From Oculatella sp. LEGE 06141 (GTDB lineage Bacteria > Cyanobacteriota > Cyanobacteriia > Elainellales > Elainellaceae): a stretch of 64,000 nt of DNA. Location: contig NZ_JADEWO010000001.1 of NCBI RefSeq assembly GCF_015207605.1, positions 62,001-126,000 on the forward strand. The letters run 5' to 3'. Position numbers and translations under genes: made by a program. The notes beneath the pieces are model-generated. The model did not search any database. It worked only from the letters and a program-made list of their open reading frames with translations, and was not told the DNA's origin. How positions within the stretch are numbered: position 1 is the stretch's first letter; every line of letters begins with the position of its first letter. Positions 9,088 to 19,366 of the stretch are shown in pieces.

Positions 9088-9117
9088 AACTTAGCGGCTA
9101 ATATGCTACCGATGAAA

Positions 9118-9366
9118 CTACTTTGTAGAAAATTCTTGAATCTGGTCTTTTGATTCAAATCGATCGCTCACGATGGGCAACTCTACACGGGTTTGCGTGT
9201 AGTACTCGTTAGGTCTTGGCGTTCCAAACGCATCGTAAGCCAAGCCTGTGCTGACAAACAGCCAACCCGCAATAAATAACGCCGGGATGGTGATGCTATG
9301 AATTACCCAATAGCGCACGCTTGTAATAATGTCTGAAAACGGGCGCTCTCCTGTAGTACCAGCCAT
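9118..9366 (-). CDS. psbE: cytochrome b559 alpha subunit
   Basis: 82 residues from ATG 9366, preceded by GAGAGGA; a longer upstream reading exists but [13 protein letters not shown] is the standard N-terminus. Haem-ligand His23 lies in '[14 protein letters not shown]'; one transmembrane helix; the lumenal tail ends IQEFSTK. First psb gene after ycf48 in the conserved rubA-ycf48-psbEFLJ order. Confidence 0.97.
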   Translation of the reverse strand: MAGTTGERPFSDIITSVRYWVIHSITIPALFIAGWLFVSTGLAYDAFGTPRPNEYYTQTRVELPIVSDRFESKDQIQEFSTK

Positions 9367-9523
9367 TAGAATCCTCTCAATAAAACAACTAAGCCCTTGT
9401 TTCCTATCATACGAGAGTGGGCAAATAGTCACAAGCAAAACCACATGGATCAACAGACTTAATGGATGCCTATTAGACCGAATGGTGAGCTTATTTCTAG
9501 TTGCGCCCCACTCAGATCATCCA

Positions 9524-10540
9524 TTACGCTGCCTCAACATTTTTCTGATATTTCAGCAGTGTTCCTCGTTGACCCAAAATGAAGCCTTGCTCAGGCGTTA
9601 CAAACACAATTCGGTACAAATTAGAAGGAACGTTCTCCACAGCCCGATCTTTCTCCCACGTCTGTCCGCCATCAAAGCTACAGAGCAAATTGCCGCTGCC
9701 TCCTGCCACCCAAATCTCATCGGGCGTGCGGTAGGCTACATCCAATAGGCCCCAACTCGTTGCAAACTCGGGGTTGATTGGGTCTTCCCAATTCTCCAAG
9801 TCGTCTACATTACTGGTAAATTGCAACAGGCCACCCCGTGCCAGTAGCCACAGTTTACCGTTCTTGCCAAAGCCCATGTTTTGCAAACGGCGGGAACTGG
9901 TGCGATTGTGCTGTTCCCACGCCACCTGTCCAGGTTCCCATGTGGAATAGAAGTTCCCTCGGGATGATACCGCCACATATTTGCCCTCTGGCGATCGCGA
10001 GATGTTACGCAACACCCCCAGCGACTCCTGCACCATTGCCTTCCAGGTACTGCCACCATCCGCCGTTTGATAAATTGCGCCGATATCCGTCGTCATTTCA
10101 GCCGACTGAGGCCCCAGCGCTGTAATCATGCGCGGAGAACCGGGCAGTTTGTCGCTCAGAGGAATCCGCAGCCACGATTGGCCACCGTCTGTCGTGTGCA
10201 GCAGAACGTTAGGTTCACCCGCCACCCAGCCCTCATCGCCCGAGAAGCTAACCGATGTAAACGTGTATCCCTGCTCAGTCCCCAGGTCAAGCGTGCGAGA
10301 CTGCCATGATTCACCGCCATCCGTTGTCTCTAGCAGCGCAGATTTTGTACCCACCAGCCAGCCATGCTGTGGGTCATCTGTAAAGGCAATATCCGAAAGC
10401 GTTACGTCCGTTGGCAGCGTCACCGGCTGCCAGGGATTGTACCCAATCGAGGGCAAGTAAGCCTTGGTACAGCCGCTACAAAGTAAAACAGCCGCCAGAA
10501 GTATAACAATTTGTTTCAGAGGATTCAGAATAGAATGCAT
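9524..10540 (-). CDS. ycf48: photosystem II assembly factor Ycf48 (HCF136 homologue)
   Basis: 338 residues. The N-terminal hydrophobic segment ends in a Cys (about residue 24, LLCSGC), as in a lipoprotein signal. The rest is a seven-bladed beta-propeller with repeated motifs such as '[13 protein letters not shown]', '[13 protein letters not shown]' and '[13 protein letters not shown]'. Ycf48 acts on the lumenal side, binding newly made D1 and helping to form the D1-D2 reaction centre complex. Its place between rubA and psbE is conserved in cyanobacteria and supports the call. Confidence 0.95.
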   Translation of the reverse strand: MHSILNPLKQIVILLAAVLLCSGCTKAYLPSIGYNPWQPVTLPTDVTLSDIAFTDDPQHGWLVGTKSALLETTDGGESWQSRTLDLGTEQGYTFTSVSFSGDEGWVAGEPNVLLHTTDGGQSWLRIPLSDKLPGSPRMITALGPQSAEMTTDIGAIYQTADGGSTWKAMVQESLGVLRNISRSPEGKYVAVSSRGNFYSTWEPGQVAWEQHNRTSSRRLQNMGFGKNGKLWLLARGGLLQFTSNVDDLENWEDPINPEFATSWGLLDVAYRTPDEIWVAGGSGNLLCSFDGGQTWEKDRAVENVPSNLYRIVFVTPEQGFILGQRGTLLKYQKNVEAA

Positions 10541-10667
10541 TGGATTTCAATCTGCGACTTCAGGCATTTCAAATAACGAGCGTCAAACTCACTCTGCCTC
10601 ACCAGGCTCAGTCCTCACCATCAGTTAAGTTCTGGTTGCAGATCAAGCAGTTGGCAGTTAATCTGCC

Positions 10668-11039
10668 CTATTGCAAACCATACAGACTGAGGAAGAATAA
10701 GAAACCCAGCGCCAGAGCACCAAAAATGAGAAGGTTCTTTTGGGTTGGCGTTAACGTGTTGACCCCAAAGCCATACCCCAAGTTCTCCTTAAATCCAGAC
10801 GGGTTGCCTACAGGCCCTAGATTGCTAAATTGGCGTTTACGAGCGCCACACACCGGACAGCGCCAATCATCAGACAACGACTCAAACGCAGTACCCGCAG
10901 GGACGCTGGCTCTATCATCACCTTTTAGCGGCTCATACACATAGCCACAGGCATTGCATTCAAAACGGTCAAGCTGATCGTGGGCATCAGCTTCAGAAGG
11001 TGCTTGCGTGTTCTTAGGATCGGTAGCTTCAGGACTCAT
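10668..11039 (-). CDS. rubA: membrane-anchored rubredoxin (RubA)
   Basis: 123 residues. Two rubredoxin knuckles, C28-x2-C31 (ECNACGYVY) and C61-x2-C64 (WRCPVCGARKRQF), bind one Fe. A ~30-residue linker follows, then a C-terminal transmembrane helix (about 101-122, LLIFGALALGFLFFLSLYG). This architecture is specific to the phototroph RubA family, needed for photosystem assembly. First gene of the rubA-ycf48-psbEFLJ run, 127 bases before ycf48. Confidence 0.95.
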   Translation of the reverse strand: MSPEATDPKNTQAPSEADAHDQLDRFECNACGYVYEPLKGDDRASVPAGTAFESLSDDWRCPVCGARKRQFSNLGPVGNPSGFKENLGYGFGVNTLTPTQKNLLIFGALALGFLFFLSLYGLQ

Positions 11040-11171
11040 TCTGAAGAATGACTTGATGTCATCAAAGATTAAAATATCTGTTAAAGATTATGACATAAGT
11101 GGGAAGTTAGATACGCCTCTTCTCACAAGATCATCAGCAATGAGACGTGTAAAGTCATTGAAACGGGTTGA

Positions 11172-11648
11172 TTATCTTGAATTTGCCTTCGCTTGCGGCG
11201 GTTTATGAAACGCAGCAATGAGCAAGCAAACAATACCAACATTAATAAATACATCCGCCAGGTTGAAGACCGGAAACCGGATGAGCCGGAAATCGAGGAA
11301 ATCGACCACCTCACCTGCAAAGAAGCGATCGATTCCATTTCCCAACGCCCCAGCCAGGATAAAGCCATATCCAGCCTGTTCCCAGCGGTTCATGGCAGGG
11401 CCAACCCAGGCCAGCAACACTAAGCCAACGCTAACGAGCAGTGATAGCCAGCGCAGCCACGTACCGCTCTCGCTGAATAAGCTAAAGGCCGCACCAGTAT
11501 TGGTGACATAGGTAAAATGAAACACACCGTCCCAGATAGGGCGACTCTCGGTTAGCTCAAAGGTACGAACAATCCACTGCTTGGTGATTTGGTCGAGAAC
11601 GACCCCTACAAAAGCAGCCACCCAAAATAATCGGTTCTTAATATCCAT
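11172..11648 (-). CDS. lspA: lipoprotein signal peptidase (signal peptidase II)
   Basis: 158 residues from ATG 11648; a TTG three codons upstream is possible. Four membrane segments, and the aspartyl protease residues lie in 'ALGNGIDRFFAGEVVDFLDF' (D107 and D116 in this numbering). It removes signal peptides from lipoproteins after lipid attachment. Lies 82 bases downstream of bioY on the same strand, a pairing seen in other cyanobacteria. Confidence 0.95.
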   Translation of the reverse strand: MDIKNRLFWVAAFVGVVLDQITKQWIVRTFELTESRPIWDGVFHFTYVTNTGAAFSLFSESGTWLRWLSLLVSVGLVLLAWVGPAMNRWEQAGYGFILAGALGNGIDRFFAGEVVDFLDFRLIRFPVFNLADVFINVGIVCLLIAAFHKPPQAKANSR

Positions 11649-11730
11649 CGCTGACAAGTGAGGCTAGCTGTAACGGTTGAATATACCCACTACCCCAAGC
11701 CCGGAATTGGATCGTAGTCATAGTTCGAGG

Positions 11731-12321
11731 TTAGTAAAACATGAGGTGCCGTAGGACATACGACAAGACAGCCACAGCACAAACTACGGCGAGTTGTCCG
11801 GGCAGACGATCAACAGAATAACTAACAATCAGTTGCCCTAGAGGAGAGGCTGTTACATCCACCCAGTTGAATGAATACATCATTAGCAAATAGCTCAACC
11901 CGGTCAAGTGAATCGTTAGCAGCCCCATGACACAGCTAAAGGCCAGCGATTCTAACCGGGTGGGAACCCGAAATGCTAATAGCCCACAGACCCAGGCACC
12001 CGGAATAAATCCTAAAAGGTAGCCAAAGCTGGGGCGATAGATATAGTCTATGCCGTGCCCTTCAGTAAAAACGTTGAACCCAACCAGCCCTAACAGTATG
12101 TAGGCAATTTGAGAGATCGCTGCGGCATTTTTGCCCCCCAAGCAGCCCACCAACAAAACAGCTCCAATTTGGTAACTGACGCCCAGTGAAAGGACATGCA
12201 TCCCACCACCGCCCCAACTCCAGGGAGGGCTGGTAATGAATGCCTCTAGCAGGGTGCCACCAATGGTCAGGATAAGGCCGATCAGTGCCCACAACAATTC
12301 CGTGGGAGCAAACACAGTCAC
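11731..12321 (-). CDS. bioY: biotin transporter substrate-binding membrane subunit BioY
   Basis: 196 residues from a GTG start, with about six hydrophobic segments. The patterns 'GVSYQIGAVLLVGCLGG', 'YRPSFGYLLGFIPGAWVCG' and 'GLLTIHLTGLSYL' are characteristic of BioY, the S component that captures biotin. No ECF ATPase or EcfT gene is nearby, so it works alone or shares an energy module from elsewhere. Downstream of bioB on the same strand with a 152-base gap, which suggests a joint biotin synthesis/uptake unit. Confidence 0.93.
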   Translation of the reverse strand: MTVFAPTELLWALIGLILTIGGTLLEAFITSPPWSWGGGGMHVLSLGVSYQIGAVLLVGCLGGKNAAAISQIAYILLGLVGFNVFTEGHGIDYIYRPSFGYLLGFIPGAWVCGLLAFRVPTRLESLAFSCVMGLLTIHLTGLSYLLMMYSFNWVDVTASPLGQLIVSYSVDRLPGQLAVVCAVAVLSYVLRHLMFY

Positions 12322-12473
12322 GTGAGGTTAAAGGGTAAAAGAATGAGCTGGCACGTTGAAATCAAACTATTGAACCGTTTAGCTGTGCCAACCGGAAGCA
12401 ATAAAGAGTTCAGCTTATCACCATAACTCAACAATTGAGAGTTTCATCCTTCATCTTTTACGTAAAAAGGGGA

Positions 12474-13595
12474 CTAAGGCTCGGTACGATAGTGCCCCGG
12501 AATTGGAGCTTCGCCGCCGATCAACCCAAGCTGGTGCAGCATCGCTTGATCGTGTTCTGGTGGCTGCCCCAGGGTAGTGAGATAGTGACCAACCAGCATG
12601 GCGTTGATGCCTGCCTTCAAACCCAGGGCTTGCCATTCACCCATGACGGCTTCTCGTCCGCCAGCGTAACGAATGATTTGTTCAGGCAAGATGATGCGAA
12701 AGATGGCGATCGCTTTCAAGGCTTCGTAGGGATTAAGCTTAGGGCGATCGCCCAATGGCGTACCTTCCCTGGGGTTCAGCAAATTCAGCGGTACTGATTC
12801 AACGGCCAGGTCTCGCAGCGCCAATGCTAGATCAACCCGGTCTTCCCAGCTTTCGCCCATGCCAATAATGCCGCCTGTACACGCCTGAATCCCCGATGCT
12901 TTCAGGTTTTTGACCGTCTCAACGCGATCGCGCCAGCTATGGGTTGTGACGATACTGGGATAAAACTGCTCAGACGCTTCTAGGTTGTGGTTGTAGCGGG
13001 TTACGCCAGCCTCACGCAACGCCGCTGCCTGTTCAAGCGTGATTTCGCCTAACGCGCAACAAGGCTTGATATTCGTTTCCGCAATCACTTGACGGACAGT
13101 TGCTAAAATCTGTTCAAACTCACCCGATTTCGGGCTGCTGTATTTAGGGCCTCGTCCCTGGCTCACCAGACAAAACCGCTTTGCGCCAGCGGCTTCAGCC
13201 GCCCGTGCCTGCGCTAAAATTTCGTCTGCGGCTTTCAGCCCATAGGTCGGAGACGCATCTCCCGGATGATGCGCCGATTGAGAACAGAAACCACAGTTTT
13301 CGGAGCAGTTGCCCGATTTGACGTTAATAATGCTGCATAGATCAACCGTGTTGCCGCAACAAGCCTGACGAATGCGATCGGCAGCTTCGCACAGTTGCAA
13401 GATATGGGCTTCGCCTTCAACCTGGGTAAGCGCGATCGCCTCATCTCGACTGATGCGGTATCCAGCAATAATTCGATCGGCTAACGTTTGCAGTTGAACA
13501 GCGAACGATACGGGCGCATCATCGTTGATTTGTGTTTGCTCGCCAACGGGGGATAAGGGGGTTTGAACCACAGTCAACCTTCCAATTTGCCACAC
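12474..13595 (-). CDS. bioB: biotin synthase
   Basis: 373 residues; the radical-SAM enzyme that inserts sulfur into dethiobiotin. The SAM [4Fe-4S] cluster Cys residues C97, C101 and C104 lie in 'SGNCSENCGFCSQSAHH'. Other conserved parts are 'FCLVSQGRGP', 'YNHNLEASEQFYPSI' and 'CTGGIIGMGESWEDRVD'. The start is GTG 13595; an in-frame GTG nine codons later could also serve, as the first ~35 residues are not conserved. The end is not truncated. Confidence 0.96.
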   Translation of the reverse strand: MWQIGRLTVVQTPLSPVGEQTQINDDAPVSFAVQLQTLADRIIAGYRISRDEAIALTQVEGEAHILQLCEAADRIRQACCGNTVDLCSIINVKSGNCSENCGFCSQSAHHPGDASPTYGLKAADEILAQARAAEAAGAKRFCLVSQGRGPKYSSPKSGEFEQILATVRQVIAETNIKPCCALGEITLEQAAALREAGVTRYNHNLEASEQFYPSIVTTHSWRDRVETVKNLKASGIQACTGGIIGMGESWEDRVDLALALRDLAVESVPLNLLNPREGTPLGDRPKLNPYEALKAIAIFRIILPEQIIRYAGGREAVMGEWQALGLKAGINAMLVGHYLTTLGQPPEHDQAMLHQLGLIGGEAPIPGHYRTEP

Positions 13596-13690
13596 AAGGG
13601 ATTTTCTAGAGATTGTCCCACACCGAGAGGAGCACTTTGAACATCAACGCTCAGACCGTTCAATTTGCTCAAGGCGTAATCCTTGCTGCC

Positions 13691-14038
13691 CTAGATGTGG
13701 CGATCGCGTTCCAGGTCAAACATTACTTTCTCCCAGTACCAATGCTCAGTCTGTCCAGGATGGTGCTGTCGAGCATGAGCAAGCAGCCGCTCAGCCGTTT
13801 TGCGATCGCCATTCAACAATTGAAACAGGCGATTCTGCACTTGAGGATGTACAGACCTTTGTAACGCTAATGGCAGCGCGGTGAGTTGTCGATTACCACG
13901 TTGAGAGACGTTAGAAACCCGTTTGTTTGACTGCACACAGGCTTGGCTTCTTAGAACGATGCAAACAATACCAAACGTTAGAACACTAAAAAATAGAAGG
14001 GTAACGACAATCGCTTGAGCCATAGTCTGGATCGACAC
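13691..14038 (-). CDS. small membrane-anchored protein, unknown
   Basis: 115 residues from GTG 14038; ATG 14023 (MAQAIVVTLL) is an alternative. One transmembrane segment at about 8-28, a basic linker, then a helical C-terminal region 'NRLFQLLNGDRKTAERLLAHARQHHPG...WYWEKVMFDLERDR' that resembles a TPR-like hairpin and looks conserved. An overlapping plus-strand frame (13613-13864) is its antisense shadow. Function unknown. Confidence 0.7.
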   Translation of the reverse strand: MSIQTMAQAIVVTLLFFSVLTFGIVCIVLRSQACVQSNKRVSNVSQRGNRQLTALPLALQRSVHPQVQNRLFQLLNGDRKTAERLLAHARQHHPGQTEHWYWEKVMFDLERDRHI

Positions 14039-14130
14039 ATTTCACTATAAAGTGCCCAACCAGTAACGGAGATTAACGAGTTACATCCCGCAGAGAGGAA
14101 GCCAATTCCGCTGTAGCGATCGCCCACAGG

Positions 14131-15087
14131 TCAACGAATGGAGGTTAACGCTTCCGTCGTCCGTCGAGGGATTTCGTAGGTCAAAAAGTCGTGTGCCATG
14201 ATAGTGTTCGGAAAAATGGCCTTTGCTTCGGTTAACAAATCCTCTAGCACGATCGCATTTCCGGGCGCATAACGAGGGCTAAAGTGAGTCAGTATCAGCC
14301 GCTTTGCTTGCGCCCCTAACGCCACCTGTGCCGCCATAGTTGACGTAGAATGCAACCGTTGATAGGCCAACTCTGCATCCTGATGCGAGAAGGTAGACTC
14401 ATGCACCAAGGCATCGGCATCTTGCGCTAGTTCAACAGCATTGTCACAGTAAATCGTGTCCGTACAGTAGACAAACTTACGCCCAACCTGCGTTGGCCCA
14501 CATAGCTCGGCACCGTTAACCACTCGCCCGTTGGGTAAGGTAACACGTTCACCCCGTTTCAACTGGCCGTACAGTGGCCCAGACGGAATCCCCAGCGCGA
14601 TCGCCCGCTCAACATCAAATCGCCCTGGCTTGTCTTTTTCAACAACGCGATAGCCAAATGCAGGCACACGATGCGTTAAAGGGCTGCAACTCACTGTAAA
14701 CTCATCGTCTTCAAACACCAGACCTGGCTGCACCGTATGAACTTTGACCGGATAGGAAAAATGCGTCTGAGAATAGCGACCGCAGGCTTTGAGGTACTCT
14801 TCAAGCTTCGGTGGCCCATACACATCAATGCGACTGGGATTACCCGCCAGACCGCAACTGGCTAACAACCCCATCAAGCCATAAACGTGATCGCCGTGCA
14901 TGTGCGTCACAAAGATGCGGGTAATTTGGCTGACTTTTAAGTCGCTTCGCAAAATCTGGTGTTGAGTCCCTTCCCCACAGTCGAACAACCAAACCTCTGC
15001 TCGTTGCGGCAACCGCAACGCCAGGCTAGACACGTTGCGCGATCGCGTTGGTACGCCCGAACTGGTTCCTAAAAACGTGACTTGCAA
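14131..15087 (-). CDS. rnz: ribonuclease Z
   Basis: 318 residues from a TTG start; '[18 protein letters not shown]' is the classic RNase Z N-terminus. The metallo-beta-lactamase zinc motif HMHGDH is at 62-67, and further ligands lie in '[11 protein letters not shown]', 'YCTDT' and 'LTHFSPRY'. The substrate-arm sequence '[20 protein letters not shown]' is present. It cuts the 3' trailer from tRNA precursors, which matters where CCA is not encoded, as in the tRNA-Leu here. Confidence 0.96.
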   Translation of the reverse strand: MQVTFLGTSSGVPTRSRNVSSLALRLPQRAEVWLFDCGEGTQHQILRSDLKVSQITRIFVTHMHGDHVYGLMGLLASCGLAGNPSRIDVYGPPKLEEYLKACGRYSQTHFSYPVKVHTVQPGLVFEDDEFTVSCSPLTHRVPAFGYRVVEKDKPGRFDVERAIALGIPSGPLYGQLKRGERVTLPNGRVVNGAELCGPTQVGRKFVYCTDTIYCDNAVELAQDADALVHESTFSHQDAELAYQRLHSTSTMAAQVALGAQAKRLILTHFSPRYAPGNAIVLEDLLTEAKAIFPNTIMAHDFLTYEIPRRTTEALTSIR

Positions 15088-15450
15088 AATTTAGCCAACC
15101 TGACCTTAAGCTCTCATCGTTCCACTTAATCTTTACACAAACCGACTTCGGCGTGAGCAGTTGACTCACTTGACACCGTTCTCAAGGTTCGACCAGTATG
15201 GAACGGCAAGAAACCTTCATCCAGATTCTACAGTCCATAAATACCTGAAGGGGAAACCACCTCTGCCTGAGTGTAGATCGATAGGCAGACTGCTGCATTG
15301 TGAATACTAATGTAAACACCAAGTTAATACTTCCAAAATTAAATTGGCTTATAGTGGGCAGAGTTAAGTTTTTCGTTCAAAATTGTCTTCTGTCCAGGAG
15401 ATCCCTTTCCTTCTGTCCACCTTTCTAGACCCTGTGAGGAGAAAGCAAAC
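15088..15450. other. intergenic region between divergent rnz and SpoIID-like gene
   Basis: 363 bases with promoters expected for both flanking genes. AT-rich between about 15290 and 15350. I find no ORF, hairpin or repeat that I would defend. Confidence 0.4.
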
Positions 15451-16689
15451 ATGACCTCTGGACTACGCCCCGCGTCCCAACTGTTACCGTGGATGAAACT
15501 CGCCAGGTTTGGGAAGAAATCGTGGTGGGCTGCGATGTTGCTGTGGTTTGTAGCGATCGCCGAGCTTACCGTTGGCACCGCTCCGGCTCGTGCCCAAGAA
15601 GAACTTGAAATGCGAGTTGCCGTTGAGCGAGGGGTTGAGCAAGTCACGGTTGGCAGCTCAACTGGCGCTATCTTGCGCAACGAATCGGGGCAGGTCTTAG
15701 CAGAGCTACCCGCCCAAAAGGCATTTGTTCTAGATGCTGATGTGGGTAGAGTCATTGTCAACACAGCGCAAAGTCAGCAACCCGCTGGATTGGTTTGGCT
15801 CGAACCCTCAGACGGCGGCTATGTTTACATTGGCGACAAATGGTATCGCGGACGAGCCTTAGTCGTCCCAACCGGGCAGGAAGAACTCACTGCCGTTAAC
15901 TATGTCGATCTAGAAGAGTATCTTTATAGCGTCGTTGGGGCTGAAGTGCCCACTAGCTGGCCGATTGAAGCCTTAAAAGCGCAGGCCGTCGCTGCCCGCA
16001 CCTATGCACTCCATCAGCGCCAAACCAGCGCGAATGAAGTGTTTGATGTCGGCGACACCACATCCTGGCAAGTCTATGGAGGGTTGTCGGAAGAAGCGGT
16101 TAGTACGCAAATGGCAGTCAACGCAACCAAGGGGCAGGTGTTAACCTACAGCGGTCGCATTATTGATGCGGTGTTCCATGCGTGCGCTGGCGGCCATACC
16201 GAAAACGTAGAAGATGTATGGAGAAACCCTCTCCCCTATTTGCGTGGGGTTCCTGCCTATGATGCAGACGTTCCTGCTTGCCAGTGGAGCAGGAACTTCA
16301 CAGCAGCGGAGTTATCAAACAATTTACCGGGGTTAGGAAACATCATTGCGATCGTTCCCCAAAGCCAAACCGCCAGTGGACGAATTGTGAGGATGGAAGT
16401 GCGTGGAGACGCTGGCACACGGGTGATGACGGGTGAAGAAATTCGTCGAGCCTTGGGACTCAGAAGCAGTAAATTTAGAATTTCTGCTCCTCGTATGGCT
16501 CAAATTGCCAGTACAGGGGGAGGGCCTACCGTTCCCACCGATTTTTTATTTGAAGGAAGCGGTTATGGACATGGCCTGGGAATGAGTCAGTGGGGCGCTT
16601 ATACGTTGGCGCTGCAAGGTAGCACTTATCAGCAAATTCTCAATCACTATTACACTGGAACCGCTTTAGCCAGAATTCAAATCCAGTAG
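15451..16689 (+). CDS. SpoIID/LytB-domain secreted protein
   Basis: 412 residues. A signal sequence is visible: basic start, hydrophobic ~27-45, cleavage probably after 'APARA' near residue 49. The SpoIID domain spans about 140-400, with 'VNYVDLEEYLYSVVGAEVP', 'LKAQAVAARTYAL' and the C-terminal 'GSGYGHGLGMSQWGAY'. In Bacillus, SpoIID is a lytic transglycosylase that trims peptidoglycan; the cyanobacterial proteins are probably periplasmic cell-wall enzymes, by inference. Monocistronic, ending at a strong bidirectional terminator. Confidence 0.9.
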   Translation: MTSGLRPASQLLPWMKLARFGKKSWWAAMLLWFVAIAELTVGTAPARAQEELEMRVAVERGVEQVTVGSSTGAILRNESGQVLAELPAQKAFVLDADVGRVIVNTAQSQQPAGLVWLEPSDGGYVYIGDKWYRGRALVVPTGQEELTAVNYVDLEEYLYSVVGAEVPTSWPIEALKAQAVAARTYALHQRQTSANEVFDVGDTTSWQVYGGLSEEAVSTQMAVNATKGQVLTYSGRIIDAVFHACAGGHTENVEDVWRNPLPYLRGVPAYDADVPACQWSRNFTAAELSNNLPGLGNIIAIVPQSQTASGRIVRMEVRGDAGTRVMTGEEIRRALGLRSSKFRISAPRMAQIASTGGGPTVPTDFLFEGSGYGHGLGMSQWGAYTLALQGSTYQQILNHYYTGTALARIQIQ

Positions 16690-16771
16690 CCTCAGGTTGA
16701 ATATCACTTGATAGATACGGTGAGTGTGGAGTTGGCGATCGACGCTCATCCGCTTCAAATTGAACACAAAA

Positions 16772-16809
16772 CAGGGGATGTAATCTACATCCCCTGCTTT
16801 TATTTTTAT
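16772..16809. terminator. bidirectional rho-independent terminator
   Basis: A perfect 11-bp stem, CAGGGGATGTA (16772-16782) and TACATCCCCTG (16786-16796), has a 3-base loop. CTTTTATTTTTATT follows on the plus strand and TTTTGTGT on the minus strand, so it can stop both the SpoIID gene and dnaK. A second hairpin (16817-16856, arms GATGGGGC/GCCCCATC and ATCGGTT/AACCGAT) lies between it and the dnaK stop. Confidence 0.88.
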
Positions 16810-16864
16810 TGAGTGATGGGGCGATCGGTTAACGAACCGATTCTATGCCCCATCAGCCACGTCT

Positions 16865-18790
16865 CTATTTGGTTTCAGAGAACTCAGCATCGATCACTTC
16901 ATCATCGCCACCGCTACCGCTACCGCCATCGGAAGGAGCACTTGCGCCACCAGCCCCATCGCTTGGAGGAGTCGGCCCGCCATCTCCACCACCCTGCTGA
17001 TAGAGATTGCTGCTAATGCTATAAAGCGCTTGCTGCAATTCGCTGGTAAGAGCTTTGATCTTGTCAAAGTCTTCCGTGGTGATGGACTCGCGTAAGTCCT
17101 TAATTAAGCCGTCAACTCGGCTCTTGTCGGCAGCAGGAACCTTATCGCCAAGTTCGCTCATCTGCTTCTCGGCTTGATAAGACAACGAATCGGCCTGGTT
17201 TTTGAGGTCAATCCGTTCACGACGCTCACGGTCGTTCGCGGCGTTAGATTCCGCTTCATTCACCATCCGCTCAACCTCATCTTGAGGCAGAGTGGACGCG
17301 CCAGTGATGCTAATCGACTGCTCTTTACCCGTGCCTTTGTCCTTAGCACGAACATTGAGAATACCGTTGGCATCAATATCGAAGGTGACTTCAATCTGTG
17401 GAACGCCACGCGGAGCAGGTGGAATACCGTCCAAACGGAAGGTTCCCAGGCTCTTGTTATCGCCCGACATTTCACGCTCACCCTGGAGGACATGAATTTC
17501 AACGTTGGTCTGTCCATCCGCAGCCGTTGAGAACACTTCTGACTTCTTGGTCGGGATGGTGGTGTTGCGAGGAATAATCTTGGTCATGACACCACCCAGT
17601 GTCTCAACCCCCAACGATAGCGGCGTTACGTCTAGCAGCAGGATATCTTTAACTTCACCTGCCAATACACCCGCCTGAATCGCGGCACCGACTGCAACCA
17701 CTTCGTCAGGGTTAACCGTCTGGTTGGGTTCCTTAGCTAAAACCCGCTTCACCAATTCTTTTACAGCAGGAATCCGGGTTGAACCACCCACCAATACCAC
17801 TTCATCGATCGCGCTTTTATCAATCTTGGCATCGCGCAGAGCATTCTCGACAGGGATACGAGAGCGATCGATCAAATCAGAGCAAAGCTCCTCAAATTTA
17901 GCGCGGGTCAGCGTTGTGTCCAGGTGCTTGGGGCCGTCCTGGGTAGCCGTGATGAACGGCAGGTTTACTTCTGCCTGAGTGACGCTAGATAGCTCAATCT
18001 TGGCTTTCTCAGCGGCTTCAGTCAAACGCTGCAACGCCTGCTTATCCTTACGCAGATCGATGCCCTCTGCCTTTCTAAACTCCTCTGCCAGGTAGTCCAC
18101 GATCTTCTTGTCGAAGTCGTCACCACCCAGGTGAGTGTCACCGGAGGTTGCCAATACTTCAAACACCCCGTCACCCACTTCCAGGATGGATACGTCAAAC
18201 GTACCACCACCCAGGTCAAATACCAGGACGGTTTCGTTGGTTTTCTTATCAAGGCCGTAGGCCAGAGAAGCAGCCGTCGGCTCGTTGATAATCCGCAGTA
18301 CTTCAATTCCGGCGATCTTACCGGCATCTTTGGTCGCTTGCCGCTGCGAGTCGTTGAAGTATGCAGGAACCGTAATAACAGCCTGGGTAACAGTTTCACC
18401 CAGATACTTACTGGCATCCTCGACTAGCTTGCGGAGCACCTGCGCCGAAATTTCCTCCGGTGCAAACTGCTTGCCTACGGAAGGACAGTCAATCTTGACG
18501 TTGCCGTTGACGTTGAGGACTTTATAAGAAACTTCGGTTGTTTCGTGCGTTACTTCGTCTTGACGGCGACCGATGAATCGTTTCACCGAGTAAAACGTAT
18601 TCTCAGGGTTCATCACCGCCTGACGCTTTGCGATCTGCCCAACCAGGCGATCGCCGTTTTTTGCATAGGCAACAACCGAGGGAGTCGTGCGGAACCCCTC
18701 TGCATTAGCAATAACAGTAGGCTTTCCTCCCTCCATTACTGCGACGCATGAGTTGGTTGTTCCTAAGTCAATTCCAACAACTTTTGCCAT
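16865..18790 (-). CDS. dnaK: molecular chaperone DnaK (free-standing copy)
   Basis: 641 residues. The ATPase domain begins '[15 protein letters not shown]' and has '[16 protein letters not shown]' and '[12 protein letters not shown]'. The linker is '[11 protein letters not shown]', then the substrate-binding domain (~395-510) and helical lid. The C-terminus is Gly/Ser-rich and ends [11 protein letters not shown], close to the canonical EVIDAEF. ATP-driven Hsp70 for folding and stress. It is not in an operon with grpE or dnaJ; a second dnaK lies 8 kb away in that operon. The typical C-terminus suggests this is the general housekeeping form (DnaK2-like), by inference. Confidence 0.96.
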   Translation of the reverse strand: MAKVVGIDLGTTNSCVAVMEGGKPTVIANAEGFRTTPSVVAYAKNGDRLVGQIAKRQAVMNPENTFYSVKRFIGRRQDEVTHETTEVSYKVLNVNGNVKIDCPSVGKQFAPEEISAQVLRKLVEDASKYLGETVTQAVITVPAYFNDSQRQATKDAGKIAGIEVLRIINEPTAASLAYGLDKKTNETVLVFDLGGGTFDVSILEVGDGVFEVLATSGDTHLGGDDFDKKIVDYLAEEFRKAEGIDLRKDKQALQRLTEAAEKAKIELSSVTQAEVNLPFITATQDGPKHLDTTLTRAKFEELCSDLIDRSRIPVENALRDAKIDKSAIDEVVLVGGSTRIPAVKELVKRVLAKEPNQTVNPDEVVAVGAAIQAGVLAGEVKDILLLDVTPLSLGVETLGGVMTKIIPRNTTIPTKKSEVFSTAADGQTNVEIHVLQGEREMSGDNKSLGTFRLDGIPPAPRGVPQIEVTFDIDANGILNVRAKDKGTGKEQSISITGASTLPQDEVERMVNEAESNAANDRERRERIDLKNQADSLSYQAEKQMSELGDKVPAADKSRVDGLIKDLRESITTEDFDKIKALTSELQQALYSISSNLYQQGGGDGGPTPPSDGAGGASAPSDGGSGSGGDDEVIDAEFSETK

Positions 18791-19366
18791 ACTACCTACT
18801 TGCTCCGGTTCTACTACAAAATCTGGCTCTCATCAGCCAGGCTGCTCGAGGTTTGCACGCCCCTCAGTTGGCAGGAAAACTTCCAAATCGCTCTAACGTT
18901 CCACATCGGCAGCCAGCACAGAACTGATACATACCGCGTTAGAACATCACTCAATCTCAATCTATATACTGCGTATCTTTCTCCCCTCCTATGAAGGGGT
19001 ATTTACCGAACCAGATGTTGGACGGTCATAGATGAAAGAAGGCTCAGAATTAATGCGCTAGCATTGCGAATGAGATTGGGGGTTAGAAACTCATTGTTGC
19101 GTGTTGTTTCACTCAAAACGGTTTCAAATGACTCTCGTTGACTCCAGTGTAGAAACTTCACCGTCTAATAGAATTGGTGTGAACCGTAAACAAACAGGTG
19201 TATTTGCCGCCGTTCGAGCAACCTGGCTAACTATTTTGAGAGTGCAACTAGTCGCAAAAAGCAGTGAATACCGCTTTGGAGGGAGAAACAGAGGCTACGC
19301 TTCAGCGCTCACCCCAGCAACCTTCGTTGCTATCCTTCTTCTGGCGCGGTCATCAGACCTTGTAGC
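18791..19366. other. dnaK upstream region
   Basis: 576 bases separate the dnaK start from the 3' end of the next minus-strand gene. A long leader with promoter elements for dnaK is expected here. No CIRCE element (TTAGCACTC-N9-GAGTGCTAA) is present. A plus-strand frame at 19101-19370 has no ribosome site and no recognisable composition, and I do not call it. Confidence 0.4.

Noticed and set aside
13613-13864. 83-codon plus-strand frame
   Set aside because: Antisense to the small membrane protein at 13691-14038, which has the better coding pattern.
18791-19100. CIRCE heat-shock operator upstream of dnaK
   Set aside because: No TTAGCACTC-N9-GAGTGCTAA or near match is present here or upstream of grpE.
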